Assembly (NCBI GenBank): GCA_019747905.1
Contig: JAIEQG010000008.1
Coordinates: 1 to 64,000 of the forward strand
Length of the DNA: 64,000 nucleotides
Direction: 5' to 3'
From: Burkholderiales bacterium
GTDB taxonomy: Bacteria; Pseudomonadota; Gammaproteobacteria; Burkholderiales; Ga0077523
Part shown: positions 56,508 to 64,000 of the stretch, piece after piece
Position numbering within the stretch: the stretch's first letter is position 1
How the letters are laid out: every line of letters starts with the position of its first letter
Program-made: the position numbers and the translations under genes
The notes under the pieces: model-generated
Seen by the model: only the letters and a program-made list of their open reading frames with translations
What the model was told of the DNA's origin: nothing
The model's database searches: none

Positions 56508-57986
56508 ATGTCGCCGAACCACGCCACCCTCTCCACCCTGCGCGACCGCCATCCGGCCTGGAGGCTGCTGGCCTCGCCGCACGCGCCGCTCGTGGCGAGT
56601 TTCCTGCACCGGGTGTTCGTGACGCCGAACGTCCGAGTGATGAACGAGGCGGATCTTGCTGAGGCGTTGGAGGACGAGCTGTTCGCCCTGCGTGAGCGGC
56701 TGGGACCGGAGGAGTACCCCAAGGGCGCGCAGGACTACCTGAACGACTGGGCCTCGCCGGACAAGGGCTGGCTACGCAAGTTCTACAAGCCGGGCACGGA
56801 CGAGGCGCAGTTCGACCTTACACCGGCCACCGAGAAGGCCATCGCCTGGCTGCTGTCGCTGACCGAGCGCCCGTTCGTCGGCACCGCATCGCGCCTGCTC
56901 ACCCTGTTCGCGCTGCTGGACCAGATCAGCGCGGGCACAGAGTCCGACCCGATCAAGCGCGTGGCCGACCTGCGCAAGAAGCGCGACGAACTGGACGCCG
57001 AGATCGCCCGCGCGCTGACAGGCGACGTACCGCTGCTGGACGACACGGCGGTCAAGGACCGCTTCCAACAGTTCCAGCAACTGGCTCGCGAGCTGCTGGC
57101 CGACTTCCGCGAGGTGGAGCACAACTTCCGCCTGCTCGACCGCAAGGTGCGGGAGAAGATCGCACTTTGGGAAGGCTCCAAGGGTGCGCTGCTCGACGAG
57201 ATCTTGGGCGAGCGCGACGCTATCGGCAATTCCGACCAAGGCCGCAGCTTCCGCGCCTTCTGGGACTTCCTCATGTCCAGTCAGCGACAAGAGGAACTCT
57301 CCGAGCGGCTGGATCAGGTGCTGGCGCTGCCCGCTGTCGCGGCGCTGAAGCCCGAACCTCGCACCCGCCGCGTGCATCACGACTGGCTGGAAGCGGGAGA
57401 ACACACGCAGCGTACGGTGGCCCAGCTGTCGCAGCAACTGCGCCGCTTCCTCGACGACCGGGCCTTCCTGGAGAACCGCCGCATCCTGGACCTCTTGCAC
57501 AGTATCGAGAGCAATGCGCTTGGCATCCGCGCGGCCACGCCCTCCAGCACGGTGATACACATCGACGCCATGGGCGCGGACATCGAACTGCCGCTGGAGC
57601 GACCCTTGTTCACGCCAAGCGTAAAGCCGCGTCTCACCGATCTGGCGCTCGAGGCTGCCGACGACGACGTCGATACCGCGCGCTTGTTCGACCAGATCGT
57701 CGTAGACAAGGCACGCCTGCGCTCGGCAGTTCAACGCGCACTGCGCCGGCAGCCGCAAATTACGCTGCGCGAGCTGCTGGATGCCGATCCTCTGCGCCAG
57801 GGTCTGGCCGAACTCGTGGCCTATCTGGAGCTGGCCCACGGCGGGGACGGGCGCGACGCCCTCGAGGACCCGCGCGCACTGGTCGACGAAGCCGTGATCG
57901 AGCCCATCAGTTGGCAGGCCAACAACTCAGCGGGCGAAGCCGTGACGCGCGAGGCGCGCCTGCCGCGCGTGATCTTCACGCGCTGA
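56508..57986 (+). CDS. jetA: Wadjet protein JetA (DUF3375)
   Basis: A 492-aa protein of the DUF3375 family. It starts MSPNHATLSTLRDRHPAWRLLASPHAPLVASFL, continues EYPKGAQDYLNDWA and KGWLRKFY, and has long helices (ADLRKKRDELDAEIARAL, FRALWD-like FRAFWDFLMSSQRQEELSERLDQVL). JetA is the kleisin-like subunit that closes the SMC ring of type I Wadjet, which captures, extrudes and triggers cutting of closed circular plasmids. ATG at 56508 is preferred over TTG at 56496. Its stop shares a base with the first possible jetB start, so jetABCD is one operon. Confidence 0.92.
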   Translation: MSPNHATLSTLRDRHPAWRLLASPHAPLVASFLHRVFVTPNVRVMNEADLAEALEDELFALRERLGPEEYPKGAQDYLNDWASPDKGWLRKFYKPGTDEAQFDLTPATEKAIAWLLSLTERPFVGTASRLLTLFALLDQISAGTESDPIKRVADLRKKRDELDAEIARALTGDVPLLDDTAVKDRFQQFQQLARELLADFREVEHNFRLLDRKVREKIALWEGSKGALLDEILGERDAIGNSDQGRSFRAFWDFLMSSQRQEELSERLDQVLALPAVAALKPEPRTRRVHHDWLEAGEHTQRTVAQLSQQLRRFLDDRAFLENRRILDLLHSIESNALGIRAATPSSTVIHIDAMGADIELPLERPLFTPSVKPRLTDLALEAADDDVDTARLFDQIVVDKARLRSAVQRALRRQPQITLRELLDADPLRQGLAELVAYLELAHGGDGRDALEDPRALVDEAVIEPISWQANNSAGEAVTREARLPRVIFTR

Positions 57987-58015
57987 TGGCGTCGAGCGGT
58001 CAGGGAGACATGAAC

Positions 58016-58705
58016 ATGGACGATGCACTCCACGAGGACGATGCGGCGCAGACGCCGCCCATTGCGCTGCCGGCGGTGCCCGAGTTGTCGCAGCTGATGG
58101 TGCACCTGCTCAAGGCCGTGCTCTATCGCGACGACGATGAGCGGCTGTGGGCCAGCCTGCTGCGCCTGCAGGCGCGGGTGCGGGAACACGCCGCCGTGCT
58201 GCTGCTCGATCTGGTGCTGGACGAGGCCGAGGGCTACGCCTTCTTGAAGAGCCGTCCGGACCAGGACGAGGCAGAGGGAGCGCCCCGCCTATCGCGGCTC
58301 GTCGCGCGCCGGCCGCTGTCCTACCCGGTGAGCCTGATGCTGGCGCTGCTGCGCAAGCGCATGGCCGAGTTCGACGCCGGCGGAGGTGACACGCGGCTGG
58401 TGCTCTCGCGCGACGATATCGCCGAGCTGATGCGGGTGTTCCTGCCCGATGGCACGAACGAAGCCCGGCTGATCGACCAGGTGGACGCGACCATCACCAA
58501 GGTGGTCGATCTGGGCTTTATGCGCCGGCTGAAGCCCGCCGCTGGCACGGGACAGGACCGAGGTCACTACGAGGTGCGGCGCATCCTGAAGGCCTTTGTC
58601 GACGCGCAGTGGTTGGCCGAATTTGATGCGCGCCTGGAGGTCTACCGCACGGCGCTGTCGGCCGGCACCGGTCAGGGTGCCAACCAGGATCCGGCCGATG
58701 CTTGA
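58016..58705 (+). CDS. jetB: Wadjet protein JetB (DUF4194)
   Basis: A 229-aa protein of the DUF4194 family. [36 protein letters not shown], then [36 protein letters not shown] and [40 protein letters not shown] form tandem winged-helix parts, like the KITE subunits MukE or ScpB. I chose ATG 58016 for its AGGGAG site eight bases upstream; ATGs at 57986 and 58010 are in frame. It overlaps jetC by eight bases. Confidence 0.9.
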   Translation: MDDALHEDDAAQTPPIALPAVPELSQLMVHLLKAVLYRDDDERLWASLLRLQARVREHAAVLLLDLVLDEAEGYAFLKSRPDQDEAEGAPRLSRLVARRPLSYPVSLMLALLRKRMAEFDAGGGDTRLVLSRDDIAELMRVFLPDGTNEARLIDQVDATITKVVDLGFMRRLKPAAGTGQDRGHYEVRRILKAFVDAQWLAEFDARLEVYRTALSAGTGQGANQDPADA

Positions 58706-61700
58706 AGCGCCGACGCTTGGCCTGGATTTCTTGGCCGACGACAGCCGGGTGGGCTTTCGGCTGCAGCGATTGGAGGTGCTGAACTGGGGCACCTTCGACA
58801 AGCGCGTGTGGCGCTACGAACTCGACGGCCGCAACAGCCTGCTCACAGGCGACATCGGTTCGGGCAAGTCCACGCTGGTCGATGCCATCACTACCTTGTT
58901 GGTGCCAGCGCATCGCGTGGCATACAACAAGGCCGCCGGGGCCGATGTCCGCGAGCGGTCCTTGCGCTCCTACGTGTTGGGCCACTACAAGAGCGAACGC
59001 AACGAGGTCACTGGCAGCGCACGGCCTGTGGCGCTGCGCGATGCGTCGAGCTACTCGGTCATCCTCGGCGTCTTTCGCAACGAGGGCTACGACCAGGCAG
59101 TGACCCTGGCCCAGGTCTTCTGGCTGAAGGACCCGCAGGGTCAACCCGCGCGTCTGTTTGTGGCAGCCCAGCGGGCACTCGCCATCGCCGACGACTTCAG
59201 CGGCTTCGGCAGTGACATCACGGCCCTGCGCAAGAAGCTGCGGGGCGCGGGTTGCGAACTGGCCGACAGCTTCCCACCTTACGGCGCCTGGTTCCGCCGG
59301 CGCTTCGGCATTGAGCACGAGCAGGCCTTGGAGCTCTTCCACCAGACCGTCTCGATGAAGTCGGTGGGCAACCTCACCGACTTCGTGCGCAGCCACATGC
59401 TGGAGCCCTTCGACTCCGGGCAACGTATCGAGGCACTGATCCGCCACTTCGATGACCTGGATCGGGCGCATCAGGCGGTGCTCGAGGCCAAGCGGAAGGT
59501 GGACTTGCTGACCCCGCTCGTCGCGGACGGCGCGCGCCACCGGCTGCTTGCGGCCGAGATCCAGGGCTGGCGGGATGCTCGCGATCAACTTCGGGCGTAC
59601 TTCGCGCAGCTCAAGGGTGAGCTGCTGGACCGTCGCTTGGACCTGCTGGCGGAGGAAGCTGCGCGGCTCGATGCGCAGATCGAGCGCCTGGAGACGCAGC
59701 GTGAAACCGAGCGTGTTGAAGTCAGCCGCATCGAGCGGGCCCTGCGAGACAACGGCGGCGACCGCTTGGAAGAGCTCGCAGCGGAGATTCGCCGTTTGGA
59801 GCAGGACAAGGAAGAACGCCAGAAGAAGTCCGGCCGCTTCCATGAGCTGCTGGCCCGCATCGACGAGGCGGCGCCGGCCGTTGAAGCGGACTTCCTCGCC
59901 CAGCAGCAGGGCATCACCCAGCGGGCCGAGGGGTTGCGCGAACGCATCGCCGATTTGGGCAACCGCGAACGCGAAGAGGATTTCGCTTTCCGCAAGGGCC
60001 GTGAGGAGCACACCGCCAGGTCCGACGAGATCGATAGCCTCCAGCGGCGCAAGAGCAACATCGACGCCGCCCAGATTCGCATCCGCGACACGCTGTGCTC
60101 TGCCCTCTCGATCGGTGAGGACGAACTGCCCTTCGCAGGCGAGCTCATCCAGGTGCATGAGGACGAGCGCGATTGGGAGGGCGCCGCCGAGCGGCTGTTG
60201 CGCGGCTTCGGTCTCGCGCTGCTGGTTCCGGATGCTCACTACAAGACCGTTGCGGACTGGGTGGACCGCCAGCACCTGGGCGCCCGCCTGGTGTACTTCC
60301 ATGTGCGTCCGCGAAAGACTCGGCAGAGCGCGGCTCTGCATCCGCAGTCACTGGTGCGCAAGCTAGTCATCAAGCCGGATTCGCCACACTACGAGTGGTT
60401 GGAGCAGGAGCTTCGCCAACGCTTCGATGTGGTCTGCTGTGACACCGGCGAGCAGTTCCGTCGCGAGACCCGCGGCGTCACGCGTGCCGGTCAGATCAAG
60501 GACCCGAGCGGGCGCCACGAGAAGGATGACCGCAGTCGTATCGAAGACCGCAGCCGCTACGTGCTCGGCTGGAGCAACGCCGACAAGCTACGTGCGTTGC
60601 GTGATCAGCGCCAGCGCCTGGAGGAAAAGTTGGCCACCTTGGGGCAGCGGATCGGCGAGATTCAGCAGGCACGCAAGGATCTCGAAGGACGGCTGGAGAC
60701 GCTCGCACGGCTGGAGGAATTCACCCGATTCGCGGAGATCGACTGGATGAGCCTGGCCCGCCAGATTGCCGCACTCACCGACGAACGTGCGCAGCTGGAG
60801 GCCGCATCGGACACCCTGCAAGAGCTGGGGCGCCAGCTCAAGGCGGCGCAGGATCGGTTTGGCGAGATCGAGCTCAAGCGGTCCGACGCGCTGGGCAAGC
60901 GGGGCGAGTTCAAGAGCAAACGAGAGACGGCGCAGGCGATGCGGGATCAGGCCGGCAGCGTGTGGGACGACGCCCCCCTGACCGATGCCCAGATCGCGCG
61001 CCTTGATGGCTGGCGCTCGACTGCGTTGGGCGAGCATCAGCTGTCGGTCGAGTCCTGCGACAACCGCGAGCAGGAGGTGCGCAAGTGGCTGCAGGAGCGT
61101 ATCGACGCGGAAGACAAGCGCATGGCCCGCCTGACCGAGCGCATCGTCAACGCCATGCGCGGCTTCAAGGAGGAATTCAAGGCCGAGACGGTCGAGATGG
61201 ACGTGAGCCTGGCGGCGCTGCCGGAGTACGAGCGGATGCTCACCGGCTTGAAGAGCGACGACCTGCCGCGATTCGAAGCGCGGTTCAAGGAGCTGCTCAC
61301 CGTCAACACCATCAACGAGATCGCCAACTTCAATGCCCAGCTCGGCCGCGAGCGGGGGACGATCAGGGAGCGCGTCGACGTCATCAACCGGTCGCTCCAG
61401 GCCATCGACTACAACCCCGGTCGGTACATCAAGCTGGTGGCGCTGCCCAGCCCGGATGCGGACATCCGGGACTTTCAGCAGGATCTGCGCGCATGCACCG
61501 AGGGGGCGCTGACGGACTCGGCGGACGAGCAGTATTCGGAAACCAAGTTCCTACAGGTCAAGGCCATCATCGACCGCTTCCGAGGTCGCGAAGGACAGTC
61601 GGACGCCGACCTGCGTTGGACTGCCAAAGTCACCGACGTGCGCAACTGGTTCCTGTTCTCGGCCAGCGAGCGCTGGCACGCCGACGGTGCCGAGCACGAG

Positions 61701-62108
61701 CACTACTCGGACTCGGGTGGCAAGTCGGGCGGTCAGAAGGAGAAGCTGGCCTACACCGTGCTGGCGGCGAGCCTGGCCTACCAGTTCGGGCTGGAATGGG
61801 GCACCGTGCGTTCGCGGTCGTTCCGCTTCGTCGTGATCGACGAAGCTTTCGGGCGGGGGTCGGACGAGTCGGCGCAGTACGGGCTGCGCCTGTTCCAGCA
61901 GCTCCACCTGCAGCTCTTGATTGTCACGCCGCTGCAGAAGATTCACATCATCGAGCCCTTCGTAGCCAGCGTCGGCTTCGTGCACAACGAGGACGGGCGC
62001 GACTCGCGGCTGCGCTGCCTGTCGATCGAGGAGTACCGGGCGCACAAAGCTGCAGGGACGGCGGACAGAATGGCCGAAGCACGAGCTACCGGAGACGGCG
62101 CGGCATGA
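58698..62108 (+). CDS. jetC: Wadjet SMC-like ATPase JetC
   Basis: A 1136-aa SMC/MukB-like ATPase. Walker [10 protein letters not shown] is at residues 51-59. Long coiled coils follow (about 260-450 and 640-880), separated by a hinge-like region. A C-terminal head has the signature [15 protein letters not shown] (near residue 1005) and Walker [16 protein letters not shown] (near 1043). JetC with JetA and JetB makes the DNA-extruding motor. ATG at 58698 lies inside the jetB end with AGGA upstream; the longer open frame from 58596 is out of family. The stop overlaps jetD by four bases. Confidence 0.93.
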   Translation: MLEAPTLGLDFLADDSRVGFRLQRLEVLNWGTFDKRVWRYELDGRNSLLTGDIGSGKSTLVDAITTLLVPAHRVAYNKAAGADVRERSLRSYVLGHYKSERNEVTGSARPVALRDASSYSVILGVFRNEGYDQAVTLAQVFWLKDPQGQPARLFVAAQRALAIADDFSGFGSDITALRKKLRGAGCELADSFPPYGAWFRRRFGIEHEQALELFHQTVSMKSVGNLTDFVRSHMLEPFDSGQRIEALIRHFDDLDRAHQAVLEAKRKVDLLTPLVADGARHRLLAAEIQGWRDARDQLRAYFAQLKGELLDRRLDLLAEEAARLDAQIERLETQRETERVEVSRIERALRDNGGDRLEELAAEIRRLEQDKEERQKKSGRFHELLARIDEAAPAVEADFLAQQQGITQRAEGLRERIADLGNREREEDFAFRKGREEHTARSDEIDSLQRRKSNIDAAQIRIRDTLCSALSIGEDELPFAGELIQVHEDERDWEGAAERLLRGFGLALLVPDAHYKTVADWVDRQHLGARLVYFHVRPRKTRQSAALHPQSLVRKLVIKPDSPHYEWLEQELRQRFDVVCCDTGEQFRRETRGVTRAGQIKDPSGRHEKDDRSRIEDRSRYVLGWSNADKLRALRDQRQRLEEKLATLGQRIGEIQQARKDLEGRLETLARLEEFTRFAEIDWMSLARQIAALTDERAQLEAASDTLQELGRQLKAAQDRFGEIELKRSDALGKRGEFKSKRETAQAMRDQAGSVWDDAPLTDAQIARLDGWRSTALGEHQLSVESCDNREQEVRKWLQERIDAEDKRMARLTERIVNAMRGFKEEFKAETVEMDVSLAALPEYERMLTGLKSDDLPRFEARFKELLTVNTINEIANFNAQLGRERGTIRERVDVINRSLQAIDYNPGRYIKLVALPSPDADIRDFQQDLRACTEGALTDSADEQYSETKFLQVKAIIDRFRGREGQSDADLRWTAKVTDVRNWFLFSASERWHADGAEHEHYSDSGGKSGGQKEKLAYTVLAASLAYQFGLEWGTVRSRSFRFVVIDEAFGRGSDESAQYGLRLFQQLHLQLLIVTPLQKIHIIEPFVASVGFVHNEDGRDSRLRCLSIEEYRAHKAAGTADRMAEARATGDGAA

Positions 62109-63298
62109 TGAGCTGGACCTCGCCGGCAGACCTGCGCGTTCAGGTCCAACGCTTGTGGGATAGGGGCGATTTGCTGCGAGCGACAGTGACGGACGCCATT
62201 TCGTGGCCGCTGCGCCTTGACCTGAAGGCCCCCTCGGCTTCCGACCTGTCCGACCGCTTCGAAGCCGTGCGTGACTGGGTGCGCGACGTCGCCGATACCC
62301 CCCAGGTTCGGATCGAATGGCGTGAGCGGAACCACCGCGTCCAAGGACTGCAGCGGCTCCCGGCGTTCGTCTGGCTGGACGGCCTGCAGGACGCGTTGGC
62401 GTTTATCGGCAAGGGACGTCAAGCGCAACAATTCGAGGCCTTGTGGCAACAGACGGCTGCCACTCAGCCAGCGCTGCTGTCGTGGTTGGCTCAGCGGCCG
62501 ATCCAGGCCCTCCACCTGGTCGACCGTTGGGAGCGTCTCTTGGCCGTCGTCGCATGGCTGCAAGCGCATCCTCGGCCGGGCATCTACCTGCGCCAGCTCG
62601 ACGTTCCCGGGGTGGACAGCAAGTTCATCGAGGCCCAACGAGGCGTGTTGACCGAGTTGCTGGGCCTGGGACTACCAGCAGAAGTCATCGAGACCGGGGC
62701 AACCGGCGTCGCGCAGTTCGCTCGCCGGTTCGGCTTCCTGGAAAAACCGGCGCGGATTCGATTCCGTCTGCTCGACGCGTCCTTGCCCAGCCTGCCAGGT
62801 TGTGCAGGCCTGCCCGACATCACGCTGGACGCTGCGAGCTTCGCGGCACTGGCGCTGCCCGTCGAGCAAGTCTTCATCACCGAGAACGAGACCAATTTCC
62901 TTGCCTTCCCGGAGGTGGCGGGCGCCATCGTCGTCTTCGGCGCGGGCTACGGTTGGGAGGCGCTGGCGCGCGCCGTGTGGCTGTCTCGGTGCCAGCTGCA
63001 CTACTGGGGCGACATCGACACCCACGGGTTCGCAATCCTCGATCAGCTACGCGGATGCTTTCCCGGCGCAGAGTCCCTCCTCATGGACCGGGAGACGCTC
63101 CTTGCCCACCGCCTGCATTGGGGCGAGGAGCCCGAGCCTGCGCGCCACGACTTGTTGCGCCTTACGGCCGAAGAAGCGGCCGTCTATGACGACCTCCGGT
63201 TCGATCGGCTCCGGCCGAGACTGCGGCTTGAGCAGGAGCGCGTGGGATTCGACTGGTTGACCGCCCAGCTGCGCAACAGGTTGCGAAGAGACCGATAA
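62105..63298 (+). CDS. jetD: Wadjet Toprim nuclease JetD (DUF3322/DUF2220)
   Basis: A 397-aa protein: N-terminal DUF3322 ([61 protein letters not shown]) and C-terminal DUF2220 Toprim-like domain. The acidic catalytic motifs are [12 protein letters not shown] (near residue 260) and [17 protein letters not shown] (near 302). JetD cleaves DNA held by the stalled motor. The set JetA-B-C-D in this order, with DUF3375 and DUF4194, defines type I Wadjet. All catalytic residues I can check are intact. Confidence 0.92.
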   Translation: MMSWTSPADLRVQVQRLWDRGDLLRATVTDAISWPLRLDLKAPSASDLSDRFEAVRDWVRDVADTPQVRIEWRERNHRVQGLQRLPAFVWLDGLQDALAFIGKGRQAQQFEALWQQTAATQPALLSWLAQRPIQALHLVDRWERLLAVVAWLQAHPRPGIYLRQLDVPGVDSKFIEAQRGVLTELLGLGLPAEVIETGATGVAQFARRFGFLEKPARIRFRLLDASLPSLPGCAGLPDITLDAASFAALALPVEQVFITENETNFLAFPEVAGAIVVFGAGYGWEALARAVWLSRCQLHYWGDIDTHGFAILDQLRGCFPGAESLLMDRETLLAHRLHWGEEPEPARHDLLRLTAEEAAVYDDLRFDRLRPRLRLEQERVGFDWLTAQLRNRLRRDR

Positions 63299-63316
63299 AA
63301 GACTATATTCAGTCTT
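63281..63316 (+). promoter_or_regulatory. Toxin-antitoxin promoter with overlapping operator dyad
   Basis: TTGCGA (63281-63286) and TATATT (63304-63309) are 17 bp apart. The perfect dyad AAGACT-ATATTC-AGTCTT (63299-63316) covers the -10. This is the expected layout for autorepression by the antitoxin. The -35 lies inside the end of jetD, so the pair can be transcribed independently of jetABCD. Confidence 0.65.
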
Positions 63317-63339
63317 ATCCTACCAGCTGGAGCAGAGCC

Positions 63340-63615
63340 GTGCGCTACTCATCCCAAGTCAGACCCATCAGCTACCTCAAGGCCAATGCCGCCGAGGTGC
63401 TGACCCACCTTGCCGAAAACCGGGAGCCCTTGGTCATCACGCAGAACGGGGAAGCCAAAGCCGTACTGCAAGACGTTGCGTCCTTCGAGGAAACGCAGGA
63501 GACCTTGGCCTTGCTGAAGATCCTGGCGCTCGGGCAGCAGGACGTCGAGATGGGCCGGGTCAAGCCAGTTGCCGATGTGGTGGCGCGCCTGCGCGCGAAG
63601 CGGGCCGCGGCCTGA
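63340..63615 (+). CDS. Phd/YefM family antitoxin
   Basis: A 91-aa protein. VRPISYLKANAAEVLTHLAENREPLVITQNGEAKAVLQDVASFEE is the Phd/YefM DNA-binding domain, and the helical tail (ETLALLKILALGQQDVEMGRVKP) should wrap the toxin. GTG start at 63340 has GGAG seven bases upstream. It ends in TGATG overlapping the toxin start, so production is coupled. Confidence 0.9.
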   Translation: MRYSSQVRPISYLKANAAEVLTHLAENREPLVITQNGEAKAVLQDVASFEETQETLALLKILALGQQDVEMGRVKPVADVVARLRAKRAAA

Positions 63616-63956
63616 TGGCCGGCAAGCCGACCGGGTACGAGGTTCTTCTGACCGAGGGTGCAGAGCAGGACCTGGCGGCGCTGCACGACTACATCACCGA
63701 GTTCGACAGCGTGGCCAATGCCGACAACGTACTCGAGCGGTTGATGATGGTCGTGGAGGGGCTCACCGCGTTCCCAGAGCGCGGGAGCTACCCCAAGGAA
63801 CTCGTGGCACTGGGCATCAAGGAGTACCGTCAGACTGCATTCAAGCCCTACCGCGTGATCTATCGCGTCCTGGGTAGCCGGGTCGTCATCTACCTGATCG
63901 TCGATGGCCGCCGGGACATGCAGTCCGTGCTGGCGCGCCGGCTGCTGGGCGCTTGA
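63615..63956 (+). CDS. RelE/ParE family toxin
   Basis: A 113-aa protein. YEVLLTEGAEQDLAALHDYITEFDSVANADNVLERL, FPERGSYPKELVALGIKEYRQTAFKPYRVIYRVLGSRVVIYLIVDGRRDMQSVLARRLL has the RelE/ParE fold with conserved Arg and Tyr (EYRQTAFKPYRVIYR). The KPYRVIYRV and DGRRDMQSVL blocks fit the ParE-like branch; whether it cuts mRNA or poisons gyrase is not decided. Overlaps the antitoxin stop by one base. Confidence 0.88.
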   Translation: MAGKPTGYEVLLTEGAEQDLAALHDYITEFDSVANADNVLERLMMVVEGLTAFPERGSYPKELVALGIKEYRQTAFKPYRVIYRVLGSRVVIYLIVDGRRDMQSVLARRLLGA

Positions 63957-64000
63957 CCGACGGCGTCCCGCATGGTCCCGATCTATTGCTTTGCATTGCA

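Overview
The window is a GC-rich chromosomal segment from a betaproteobacterium. Three things point there. The polyhydroxybutyrate genes phaC, phaB, phasin and phaR sit together. A long minus-strand block runs gyrA-serC-serA-pheA-hisC-tyrA-aroA/cmk-rpsA-ihfB-lapA-lapB-pyrF-ugd-rfaE-hldD-cysM, an order I know from Burkholderiales and relatives. The tmRNA encodes the tag ANDDRYALAA. I cannot name the genus from sequence alone.

Layout. 1-7.5 kb: end of pgeF, a cluster of GC-rich intergenic repeats, a ZIP metal transporter, the PHB genes (phaC-phaB convergent with a phasin, then phaR), rimO and a DUF1232 protein. 7.6-9.6 kb: a DinG/YoaA-type Fe-S helicase. 9.7-17.2 kb: a loose run of small accessory genes (O-methyltransferase, two GNATs, two DUF1801 proteins, an MFS transporter, a 386-aa protein of unknown function, DUF2127, a CWC-type Cys-rich protein, an ABM-fold protein). 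17.3-18.4 kb: beta-carbonic anhydrase and tRNA-His, -Arg and -Pro. 18.4-21.7 kb: a PQQ alcohol dehydrogenase with the Asp-x-Asp signature of lanthanide enzymes, a cytochrome c and a XoxJ-like periplasmic protein. 21.9-28 kb: an HTH protein, QueD, tRNA-Ser, a Bax-inhibitor-1 protein, rlmD, a DnaQ-like exonuclease and GTP-dependent PEP carboxykinase.

28-47.4 kb: the minus-strand block covering sulfur, heptose/LPS, pyrimidine, aromatic and serine biosynthesis plus the translation, nucleoid and envelope genes rpsA, ihfB, lapAB and gyrA. aroA and cmk are fused into one reading frame. Many junctions overlap by 1-4 bases, so translation is probably coupled. 47.7-55.5 kb: an OmpA-family protein with four unusual acidic repeats, an MTA/SAH-type deaminase, ubiG, a gph/mupP-type phosphatase and a large PAS/GAF/GGDEF/EAL protein.

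55.7-64 kb: ssrA (tmRNA) followed by an island with a complete type I Wadjet system, jetABCD. Wadjet is an SMC-family anti-plasmid machine. A Phd/YefM-RelE/ParE toxin-antitoxin pair with a recognisable promoter and operator-like dyad follows directly. The tmRNA 3' end is a classic integration site, so this is probably an inserted defence island, but its right end lies outside the window.

Across the window a family of roughly 70-bp GC-rich palindromic repeats fills the gaps between genes, sometimes expanded to about 140 bp by two additional perfect hairpins.
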